This document shows, piece by piece, positions 44,782 to 51,991 of a DNA stretch of 55,025 nucleotides. This DNA comes from CAZIKB01 sp964539665. Lineage in GTDB: Bacteria; Zhuqueibacterota; Zhuqueibacteria; Oceanimicrobiales; Oceanimicrobiaceae. Numbering within the stretch: position 1 is the first letter of the stretch; every line of letters starts with the position of its first letter. The stretch lies in contig CAZIKB010000032.1 of assembly GCA_964539665.1 (NCBI GenBank), positions 1 to 55,025 on the forward strand, in the 5' to 3' direction. Position numbers and translations under genes: made by a program. The notes under the pieces are model-generated. The model did no database searches. It was not told the origin of the DNA and worked only from the letters and a program-made list of their open reading frames with translations.

Positions 44782-46485
44782 TTACTGATTAATGATTTCC
44801 AATAATGCATCTCTTGCCCGGGGATCATTTGTTTGTCCTAACCAAAAAATAGCCTTTTTTCGAAGTTCAAAATCTTTTTCATTTTTAGCCACATCAATAA
44901 GAAATTTGATTGCACTATCAGAACCGGCCTCACTTACTGAATAGAGAACTTTTTTCTTCACTTCCAGGTTTTTGGTAGAATTGTAAATTTCAATGAGTTT
45001 ATCTACATTTTTAGCGCCTCCCTCTTGACCAATCCAAAAAACAGCTTTTTCCTGAACCTCAGGATTGGAATCGTCCTTGGCAAAATCTTCAAGAATTGAC
45101 ATGGCGCGTTCACCGCCTATCTGGCTGATTGAAAAAATGATTTTTTCCTTGGCATGCGAATTCTTCGTCACTTTATAAATATCCAGGAGCTTATCAACAC
45201 TATTGGAGCCGCCCTCCTGACCGATCCAGAAAATTGCTTTCTCCTGAATTTCCTGATCGGAATCATCCCTGGCTAAACCTTCGAGGATGGTCATAGCGCG
45301 TTCACCGCCAATCTGGCTGATTGAAAAAACGACTTTTTCTTTTGCTGTACGATTTTTGGTGACTTTGAAAATATCTAACAGCGTATCCAAACTTTTTGAG
45401 CTGCCATCCTGGCCAATCCAGAAAATTGCTTTTTCCTGTACCTCCGGATTGGAGTCATCTTTGGCAAAATTCTCAAGAATGCTTATTGCTTTCTCACCGC
45501 CAATCTGGCTGATTGAGAATACAATTTTTTCTTTGATAGTTGAACTTTTCGAGACTTTGAAAATATCTAACAAACTATCAAGACTTTCACTGCTGCCTTC
45601 TTGTCCAATCCCAAAAATAGCCTTTTCCTGAATTTCAGGATCAGCATCTGTTTTAGCAATATTTTGTAGAATATCAACTGCCTTCCCGCCGCCAATCTGG
45701 CTGATTGAAAAAACACATTTTTCACGAACCTTGCGACTTTTAGTTGAATTGAATATCTCAAGCAGAGTATTCAGGCTTTCCGAGCCGCCTTCCTGCCCAA
45801 TCCAAAAAACGGCTTTTTCCTGTATTTTAGGATCTGGATCTGATTTTGCCAGTTCGGTCAACAATTGCATAGCTTCCCGGCCACCAATCTGACTTATGGC
45901 AAAAACTGCTTTCTCTTTGATTTTTCTGCTGTTAGTTGATTTAAGAACGTTCTGCAAGATTGGCAAAGCTTCTTCACTTTCTAATTGTCCCAAAGCTGCC
46001 AGCGCCGCCAGTTTAACGTCCTCGTCCGGATCCTCACCTGAAGTTTGCAAATATGCTTTGTATTCATTGTGACCCCGGGCATACAATTTTTTCGCCAGTT
46101 TAACCATGTTGGATTTTGCATCATTCATCCAATGACTTTTTGGATAGGAGTTGACCATATCTTGATATGCCTTAAAAGCATCTTTTTCCTGGCCTTCTTT
46201 CTCCAAACTGTATGCTATCCAAAAATATGATTGATCGAGATATTTACTGTTAGGATATTTTTTAATTAAAGCTCTTAAAGCGTCCATGGCTTCTTTATAT
46301 TTCTCATCATAAATCAAGTCCTTGGCTTTTTTAAAAGTTTCATAAGCAGGGTCTGACTGGAGTTCAATATTTATTAAAGGCGCTCGTGCTGAATACTTTG
46401 CTGCGGGATACAAATGTGTACTTAAAAGCAGCAATATCAAACCTGTCAAAACTGTGTGCGCATATGTTTTTCTTAATTTTACCAT
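44782..46485 (-). CDS. Exported TPR plus HEAT-repeat protein
   Basis: 567 residues with a signal peptide (about 10-28) and an N-terminal TPR-like region (about 46-130, with YKEAMDALRALIKKYPNSKY and KDAFKAYQDMVNSYPKS, as in YbgF/BamD-type proteins). The HEAT solenoid spans about 156-567. From about residue 224 it consists of six tandem 64-residue units, each with FWIGQ(E/D)G and FSISQIGG signatures. The repetition is visible in DNA too (about 192 bp period). GGAG precedes ATG 46485. First HEAT gene after the anti-sigma gene; function unknown, likely a periplasmic protein-interaction scaffold. Confidence 0.85.
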   Translation of the reverse strand: MVKLRKTYAHTVLTGLILLLLSTHLYPAAKYSARAPLINIELQSDPAYETFKKAKDLIYDEKYKEAMDALRALIKKYPNSKYLDQSYFWIAYSLEKEGQEKDAFKAYQDMVNSYPKSHWMNDAKSNMVKLAKKLYARGHNEYKAYLQTSGEDPDEDVKLAALAALGQLESEEALPILQNVLKSTNSRKIKEKAVFAISQIGGREAMQLLTELAKSDPDPKIQEKAVFWIGQEGGSESLNTLLEIFNSTKSRKVREKCVFSISQIGGGKAVDILQNIAKTDADPEIQEKAIFGIGQEGSSESLDSLLDIFKVSKSSTIKEKIVFSISQIGGEKAISILENFAKDDSNPEVQEKAIFWIGQDGSSKSLDTLLDIFKVTKNRTAKEKVVFSISQIGGERAMTILEGLARDDSDQEIQEKAIFWIGQEGGSNSVDKLLDIYKVTKNSHAKEKIIFSISQIGGERAMSILEDFAKDDSNPEVQEKAVFWIGQEGGAKNVDKLIEIYNSTKNLEVKKKVLYSVSEAGSDSAIKFLIDVAKNEKDFELRKKAIFWLGQTNDPRARDALLEIINQ

Positions 46486-46510
46486 TTTATAGCTCCAATA
46501 TGTTATTCAG

Positions 46511-47317
46511 TTATAGTGTATTGTTAAACCTATTATTTTCTCGTGTAAGGGGTTGTTCACTTAAGTCGTACATGTTGATTTTTAGTAAAATACCTTGTCG
46601 ATCAATGCCGCTTTTAATCAATTCAATGTTGTCAATATCATACTCTTCTTCCAGGTTGGCGAATTCAAGAAGAATCAGCTCCAGGGCCTCAATAAGTTGT
46701 CTGATTCGCGCATTGTGTTTTTCTGATAAGTTGTCTTTCAAATATGCAGCTACTTTTATCAGGTTCTGCGCTCTTCTTTTATCAGTTCCCCAATCCAAAT
46801 ATTTTGCTTCAACTGGATCGCTGTTTACTAAACCAAGAAACAGGATTTTTGATTTTTCAACATAATCAGTTGTACGGCTGCTGATCATTTGATAGTCGCC
46901 ATTTGGTACATCTGTTTGATAGGCTAAATCATTATTTTCAAGGGAGGGTAAGGAATAATGGCCAATCACAATTCCTATAATAAGAATGGCTGCCACACCA
47001 GTTATTTGAATAACAGGAATCGGAAATCGGAAACCGCTTACAATTTGTTCTTTCAGCGAGGATAGCAGGTTGGCTATTTTAGATGAATTAGATTCTCTGT
47101 TTGTATTGAGCTGCGTTTCAATACCTTCCCAGAGCGAATCCGGGGCTTTGGCTTTGTCAAATGATGACGCTTCAGTGATTATCATTCTAAAAGCATTTAA
47201 CTCGGAAGAACATTTTTGGCATTGTTTCAAATGTTCTTCGAGTTGTATTTTATTTGAATCTGACATTAAGTTGTCAAGATAATCTGAAAGCTGGTTTTGT
47301 ACGGTTTTGCATTTCAT
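46511..47317 (-). CDS. Anti-sigma factor with zinc-finger (zf-HC2) domain
   Basis: 268 residues. The N-terminal zf-HC2 motif HLKQCQKC (H-x3-C-x2-C) with an earlier Cys binds zinc and clamps the sigma factor. A membrane helix follows (about 107-127: ITGVAAILIIGIVIGHYSL), with a ~140-residue periplasmic domain rich in helices. It lies 13 bp after the ECF sigma gene on the minus strand, the standard partner position. Periplasmic signals would release the sigma factor to transcribe the operon and its targets. Confidence 0.9.
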   Translation of the reverse strand: MKCKTVQNQLSDYLDNLMSDSNKIQLEEHLKQCQKCSSELNAFRMIITEASSFDKAKAPDSLWEGIETQLNTNRESNSSKIANLLSSLKEQIVSGFRFPIPVIQITGVAAILIIGIVIGHYSLPSLENNDLAYQTDVPNGDYQMISSRTTDYVEKSKILFLGLVNSDPVEAKYLDWGTDKRRAQNLIKVAAYLKDNLSEKHNARIRQLIEALELILLEFANLEEEYDIDNIELIKSGIDRQGILLKINMYDLSEQPLTRENNRFNNTL

Positions 47318-47330
47318 GTCTACTCATCCA

Positions 47331-47960
47331 TTAAAATGTTTGATGTAACAGCAAATAGGGTTCAAGAAAACTTTTTAACTCTTTTCGTGCTTTATGCAAT
47401 TGCGATTTTGATGTACCCTCGGCAATATTCATCATTATGCCGATTTCCTTATGATTATATCCTTCCATATCGTGCAGAATGAAAGTCATTCGGTAGCCTT
47501 CCGGTAAAGCACGAATAGCTTTTTCAAGATAGGGTTTTATATTGAATTTATCACCTTTGTCGCTATATTCTTTTGCGTATGAATTTTGAGAATTCGACGG
47601 TTCACTTGTGGTTTTTCCTTTTCGTTGTTTTTCTTTTCTCAGTTGATTTATGCAGATATTAACCGTGATGCGATAAATCCAGGATGAAAATGCCGAGTCT
47701 CCGCGAAATGAATCAATTTTCCTGAACACTTGAAGAAACACCATCTGACTAATATCCTCAGTTTCTTGTTTGTTATTTGTCATTCGATAGGTTATATTGT
47801 AAACCCAATCTTTGTAACTCTGATAGAGTTCATATTGCGCTTTTCTGTCACCATTCTGACATCTCTGGATTAGCTCAAAATCTTTATCTGATTTATCCTT
47901 TCTTTCTTTGCGTTGAAAGTAATCTTTTCTACTGTTTAGTCCGAGAGCTGTCAGCGACAA
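47331..47960 (-). CDS. ECF-family RNA polymerase sigma factor
   Basis: 209 residues from TTG 47960, supported by a GGAG site six nt upstream (an ATG further in would truncate region 2). Region 2 is QRCQNGDRKAQYELYQSYKDWVYNITYRM with EDISQMVFLQVFRKIDSF, and region 4 is LPEGYRMTFILHDMEGYNHKEIG and STSKSQLHKARKELKSF. It is followed by its zf-HC2 anti-sigma factor and three HEAT-repeat genes. It likely autoregulates and controls envelope functions. Confidence 0.93.
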   Translation of the reverse strand: MSLTALGLNSRKDYFQRKERKDKSDKDFELIQRCQNGDRKAQYELYQSYKDWVYNITYRMTNNKQETEDISQMVFLQVFRKIDSFRGDSAFSSWIYRITVNICINQLRKEKQRKGKTTSEPSNSQNSYAKEYSDKGDKFNIKPYLEKAIRALPEGYRMTFILHDMEGYNHKEIGIMMNIAEGTSKSQLHKARKELKSFLEPYLLLHQTF

Positions 47961-48357
47961 TATTTTCTCCGTAATTTAATTTACTACTTCAACTCGAGTT
48001 TTCGATTATTAAGACATTACAAATTGCAAGAGGGTTGCTTGTGAAAATGAAAGTTTTTACAAGTTAATACATCTCCACTGGAATCCCGCTTAAAAGATTT
48101 GCGTGAATGACAACATTGCAGGTGTTTTACTATTTGCCGGGACAATGATTCATAGGAAACTGCTTATGAAATGACTATAAAAGTTATTGTTCGCAACGAA
48201 CTCAGCGCTTCTCCGTGACCTCTGTGTTCAACATGTCATTGCGAACGAACCCGACTTTTATCGGGAAAGTAAAGCCCTGAAAGCGTTCGGGGCTTTACCC
48301 CGTAATAATCGAGGGGTTCGCAATGACAGCATTAAACAGCGTTTCCTAAAAGAGCAA
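47961..48357. other. 397-bp intergenic region
   Basis: Promoter region of the sigma operon. Its left part is noncoding; the right part holds a branched palindromic repeat (48234-48328). Confidence 0.5.
48234..48328. repeat. Branched REP-like palindrome
   Basis: Outer arms TGTCATTGCGAAC (48234-48246) and GTTCGCAATGACA (48316-48328) pair perfectly; CC/GG extend the pairing. Inside are CCGA...TCGGG and AAAGCCC...GGGGCTTT hairpins, a cloverleaf-like fold. The arm resembles the TGTCATTTCGA arms of two other repeats in the window. Confidence 0.6.
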
Positions 48358-49152
48358 TTAAGGTAATAAGGCAATAATTCGCAGCGGACCACCACTGCCG
48401 CCTTTGATTTTCATGGGTAAGGCGATTATATTGAAATCTTTTTCAGGGAGTTGGTCCAGGTTGGCCACATTTTCGAAAGCCGGTATACTTTTTTCGTAAA
48501 GCGTTACGTGCGTTTCGAACATCGTCGACTGGCCGTAATCAATGCTGGGAGTATCGATGCCAATGGCTTTAATCGAACGATTTTCTACGAGCCATTTGGC
48601 GGCTTCCGGGTGCAGACCTGGAAAATGCAGCTTGGGCACAGCTTGCTCTCCGCGTTCATCTGTGCCCATGTATTTTACCCGATCCGGGTAATTTTTTCCA
48701 AAACCTGTATGCAGCAAAACAATTACATTGTTGAGCTGGATTCCATGCTTTTCTTCCCAGTTGGTAAAATCTGCAACTTGAACTTGATAATCGTGAATCG
48801 CGGCACATTTTTGTGACACATCGATCACCACGCCGGCGCCGATTAGGTGTTCGAGCGGGACAGCTTCAAGGGAATTGCGATCTTTGAAGAAATGAATCGG
48901 CGCATCCATGTGGGTACCGCCATGCTCAGACGCACTAAAATTATTGGCTGAGTAGTAATAACCCTTTTCAGTCATGCCTGCTGACACCTGTTCTAATCGG
49001 AATTCCTTTGCGGTAGGCCAATAAACGGAATTTTCATCATAGGAATGGGTTAAATCTACGATTTTACCTGAAAGTAAATCATTTGTGCGGGAAGTACATC
49101 CGACGAAAATAAAAATCACTAAAAGCCAATATAGAGCTGGATTAAATTTCAT
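48358..49152 (-). CDS. Cyclase/kynurenine-formamidase family lipoprotein
   Basis: 264 residues. A lipobox FVGC (Cys19) makes it a lipoprotein. The family core is DLTHSYDENSVYWP and the metal motif HGGTHMDAPIHFF (H77, H81, D83, H87), then TGFGKNYP and AIGIDTPSIDYG. Members hydrolyse N-formylkynurenine, cyclic amides or related bonds. No tryptophan-degradation genes are in the window, so the substrate is not known. Confidence 0.88.
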   Translation of the reverse strand: MKFNPALYWLLVIFIFVGCTSRTNDLLSGKIVDLTHSYDENSVYWPTAKEFRLEQVSAGMTEKGYYYSANNFSASEHGGTHMDAPIHFFKDRNSLEAVPLEHLIGAGVVIDVSQKCAAIHDYQVQVADFTNWEEKHGIQLNNVIVLLHTGFGKNYPDRVKYMGTDERGEQAVPKLHFPGLHPEAAKWLVENRSIKAIGIDTPSIDYGQSTMFETHVTLYEKSIPAFENVANLDQLPEKDFNIIALPMKIKGGSGGPLRIIALLP

Positions 49153-49484
49153 GATTTCCTCCCAAATTTCAAATTTGTAGTGTTAAAAGTTAACTTTGTT
49201 TCTTTTGTTTCGTTTAGGAATTGAATGTTATTGTATTATAATACATTTAATGAGAATGATTTAAAGTTCGAGATTTTAATAAATCAAATTGTTTTTGTTT
49301 ATTGTTATCAATTTAATTATTTAATACTAGAAATAAAACAAAATTTTTCCTTGTTTTTTAAAATAATATGCGTAACTTTGAAAGTATATTTAAATACACT
49401 CCTATAGCATTATGTAACCAAATATAAACAATTAACTTTTTTTTATTAGTGTCGTATTATATAAATAATATTTCTTAGATTTTT
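49153..49484. other. 332-bp very AT-rich divergent promoter region
   Basis: Between the cyclase gene (minus) and the unknown cassette (plus). TATTATATAAATAAT near 49454-49468 could supply a -10 box for the cassette. No ribosome site is seen before ATG 49485. Confidence 0.4.
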
Positions 49485-50147
49485 ATGCCAACTTTTAATA
49501 TACCAGAAAAACATCAACAAGGGTTTGAATATTTTATCGCCTTAAAAGACAATTTGAGGAGCCAGTTAATTAAAGAAATTGAAAAGGCTCCTATTGGATT
49601 ACCATTGGGCAAGTTATCCAAAGAATTGGCCGAAATTCTTAATTTAGGAATAAGTAAATTAGAGCCAATAATGAATATGATTATTAGCTTGTATAGTGCC
49701 AAAGAATCTTTTGGGCTTGATGTAGACTCCTTTGTTGATGGAATTATTGATGCTTTAGAAAATACAGATAATGAAAAACTGAAACCTACAAAAAATTTAA
49801 GAAGTCAATTAATTCAAATCCTTAGTAAACGAGATTCATTCTATTTTACGTTCAAAGCAAATAATCTTGTTGCTGAAAGAGAAAAATTGTTACTTAATAC
49901 GAGTATTCTAACGGATATAAGACCAGTTTTTAGTGACGAAAAGGATTATAAAATTAAATGCTCTCTGATAATTCATAATCTAAAAATTGAATTTATGGTA
50001 GATGATGAGTATAAAGAAATATATTTTGCGCTTGAGAATGAAGATTTAAAAAAATTAAAAGATATTATTGTCAGAGCAGAAGAAAAAGAAAAAGCAATCA
50101 GAGAACAATTTAAATCCCCCAATATTTCATTCTTAGATATAAATTAG
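49485..50147 (+). CDS. Unknown protein, first gene of an AT-rich three-gene cassette
   Basis: 220 residues, not recognised. It is helical at the N-terminus (residues 1-80, with GFEYFIALKDNLRSQLIKEI) and has a Lys/Glu-rich C-terminal helix (about 185-210). No motif, signal peptide or membrane segment is visible, so it is probably cytoplasmic. No Shine-Dalgarno site precedes ATG 49485, unlike most genes around it. The next gene begins 12 bp after its stop. Confidence 0.55.
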   Translation: MPTFNIPEKHQQGFEYFIALKDNLRSQLIKEIEKAPIGLPLGKLSKELAEILNLGISKLEPIMNMIISLYSAKESFGLDVDSFVDGIIDALENTDNEKLKPTKNLRSQLIQILSKRDSFYFTFKANNLVAEREKLLLNTSILTDIRPVFSDEKDYKIKCSLIIHNLKIEFMVDDEYKEIYFALENEDLKKLKDIIVRAEEKEKAIREQFKSPNISFLDIN

Positions 50148-50159
50148 GCATCAAAACTT

Positions 50160-50735
50160 ATGAATGTGTCTCAAACAACAATAAGTCATCAATACAGACC
50201 ACCAAAATATCAGAATCAAATTTGGTCAAAGAATTACAAACAAATCTTTAAGAACGGTAAAGAATATGGAGTTCTACGAAAAGGAAACAAGTTTATAGAA
50301 GTAGAATTCCTTAAAGTCGAATTAGATAATGAAGTTATTACTGAATTGCCATTAAAACTCCATGAAATTTATCGAGAAATCGAAAAATCAAAATATGTTC
50401 TTGATTTAGAAGATGATTGGGATGATGAAGGCAGTATAACGTATAAACCAGCGACATGGATAAGAGCTGTTAAATTTATAGCGGATTATGCTAAATGGGT
50501 TTTAGAGGAAGCATCAATTGTTCTTTCTACTCCAAGAATTAGTCCAGGCCCAAATGGCAGTATAGATGTTTTGTGGAAAAATAATAATTTTAGGTTACTA
50601 ATTAATATACCTGAAGATCGTCAAAAACAAGCGTCATTCTATGGTGATGACTACGGTCAAGAAGTAATTGAAGGAACCTTTAATCCTGCTAAAATTAATC
50701 AAGGTATATTACTTAGTTTATTAAGTATGAATTGA
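50160..50735 (+). CDS. Unknown protein, second gene of the cassette
   Basis: 191 residues. It contains a conserved-looking acidic segment LDLEDDWDDEGSITYKPATW, then SPGPNGSIDVLWKNNNFRLLINIP, then YGDDYGQEVIEGTF. This pattern is met in other uncharacterised bacterial proteins but I cannot assign a family. No signal peptide or membrane segment is seen. No Shine-Dalgarno site is visible. Its stop overlaps the next start by one base (TGATG). Confidence 0.6.
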   Translation: MNVSQTTISHQYRPPKYQNQIWSKNYKQIFKNGKEYGVLRKGNKFIEVEFLKVELDNEVITELPLKLHEIYREIEKSKYVLDLEDDWDDEGSITYKPATWIRAVKFIADYAKWVLEEASIVLSTPRISPGPNGSIDVLWKNNNFRLLINIPEDRQKQASFYGDDYGQEVIEGTFNPAKINQGILLSLLSMN

Positions 50736-51151
50736 TGTGGGAAATCGAATTTATACCAGATGAAAATTTGCTTTTCTATAGAATTCATGAAAATTGGATA
50801 GAAGATGGTGAGGTGAATCCTGGTGTATTTCGAGAAAGAGGAGAGGGAGAGAATAAAGGAATGTCAACCGATTGGGGAAAATATTCATCACCTGCAGATT
50901 GTAAATCCAGGTCACCAAATCCCGATAAAAATGGAATTGTTCACTTTGTAACAAAAGATTTAAGAAGTTTAGAATTAAAAGTTGTTCATTCTCCTATAGT
51001 GGTGGATACACCTATTAAAAACAAACCCTGGATAACAAGTAATAGGGCTCATACAAATGTTACAGGTCATGTTGAAAATGTAAAAGTTAGACTAAAATTA
51101 TTGGATTTATTTAAATGGGAAATTAATCCTACTATACCCACTAAGTTTTAA
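50735..51151 (+). CDS. Unknown protein, third gene of the cassette
   Basis: 138 residues from ATG 50735; a TTG three bases earlier is in frame. Residues IPDENLLFYRIHENW, GMSTDWGKYSSPADCKSRS and TSNRAHTNVTGHV stand out, but no known domain is recognised. It is probably cytoplasmic and coupled to the preceding gene by TGATG. It ends 22 bp from the convergent dut gene. Confidence 0.6.
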   Translation: MWEIEFIPDENLLFYRIHENWIEDGEVNPGVFRERGEGENKGMSTDWGKYSSPADCKSRSPNPDKNGIVHFVTKDLRSLELKVVHSPIVVDTPIKNKPWITSNRAHTNVTGHVENVKVRLKLLDLFKWEINPTIPTKF

Positions 51152-51172
51152 TTACTAAAAAATTCATTGGTT

Positions 51173-51628
51173 TTACTTATGCAATCCTGTTGAACCAAAT
51201 CCACCCTCGCCTCTTGTTGTCTCAGATAGCTCTTCCACCAATTTAAATTCTGCGTAAGCCACCGGCGCGACAACTAATTGCGCAATCTTCTGGCCAGTTT
51301 TAATGTGATAGATTTCCGAGCTTAAATTAATCAGGATAACTTTTATCTCCCCGCGATAACCAAAATCAATCGTTCCAGGCGTATTCAAAACTGTGATGCC
51401 GCCATTCAGAGCCAGCCCGCTTTTCGGGCGCACCTGAAGTTCAAATCCTTTAGGCACCTCGGCAGACAGCCCGGTGGGGATAGCGCTTCGTTCCATTGGT
51501 TGTAATTGATAGTCAATAAGTGAAAACAAATCAGCCCCTGAGTCGCCTTCGTGAGCGTATTGTGGTACCTGCGCAGTAGCATGTAATTTTTTAATTTTGA
51601 CGATGCAAAATAAATCTTTCCGGGTCAT
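51173..51628 (-). CDS. dut: dUTP diphosphatase
   Basis: 151 residues with the five trimeric dUTPase motifs: DSGADLFS, PKSGLALNGG, LNTPGTIDFGYRGEI, GQKIAQLVV and the C-terminal RGEGGFGSTG. It hydrolyses dUTP to dUMP. It complements the thymidine kinase and deaminase genes elsewhere in the window. The start at ATG 51628 is the only good one; N-terminal residues TRKDLFCIV precede the usual VKIKKL start, so a later start is possible. Confidence 0.95.
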   Translation of the reverse strand: MTRKDLFCIVKIKKLHATAQVPQYAHEGDSGADLFSLIDYQLQPMERSAIPTGLSAEVPKGFELQVRPKSGLALNGGITVLNTPGTIDFGYRGEIKVILINLSSEIYHIKTGQKIAQLVVAPVAYAEFKLVEELSETTRGEGGFGSTGLHK

Positions 51629-51991
51629 AATCGTATCTCTTTCTAATTAGCCTGAATAATTCTTGCAAAAGGATTAAGGCAAAATAATTATGGACAAAAT
51701 GATTATTTTAAAAATTAGTGTGTGACCGAAACCGTCCCATTTTGTCATTTCGACTGAAAGGAGAAATCTTTTACTCCACTATTCTCAATGAAACAAAATT
51801 TCTCGTTCGAAATGACATTATTAGCTGGTTTTCGGTCATACACTTGTTAAAATATTTTGTCGTCAATCATTTTGTCTTTTTATTTGACATTTGCTGAGAC
51901 ACTGGTCCTGATTCAATTACTTGTTCAGGATGAATATCCAGAACTATCTGAATGAGAATCCATCAAATCCGTGTCGTCCGCGTTCTATCAT
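51629..51991. other. 363-bp intergenic region dominated by a long palindrome
   Basis: It is mostly filled by the palindromic repeat 51693-51876. The right edge has no recognisable feature. Confidence 0.5.
51693..51876. repeat. 184-bp nested imperfect palindrome
   Basis: Three nested arm pairs: GACAAAATGATT (51693-51704) with AATCATTTTGTC (51865-51876); GTGTGTGACCGAAACC (51718-51733) with a near-complement at 51827-51843; TGTCATTTCGA (51743-51753) with TCGAAATGACA (51807-51817). The innermost pair is shared with 41969-42048. MITE-like, no gene inside. Confidence 0.75.

Noticed and set aside
44782..46000. Possible CRISPR-like tandem repeats
   Set aside because: The repeats are contiguous coding units of about 192 bp (HEAT) with no unique spacers, and no cas genes are in the window.
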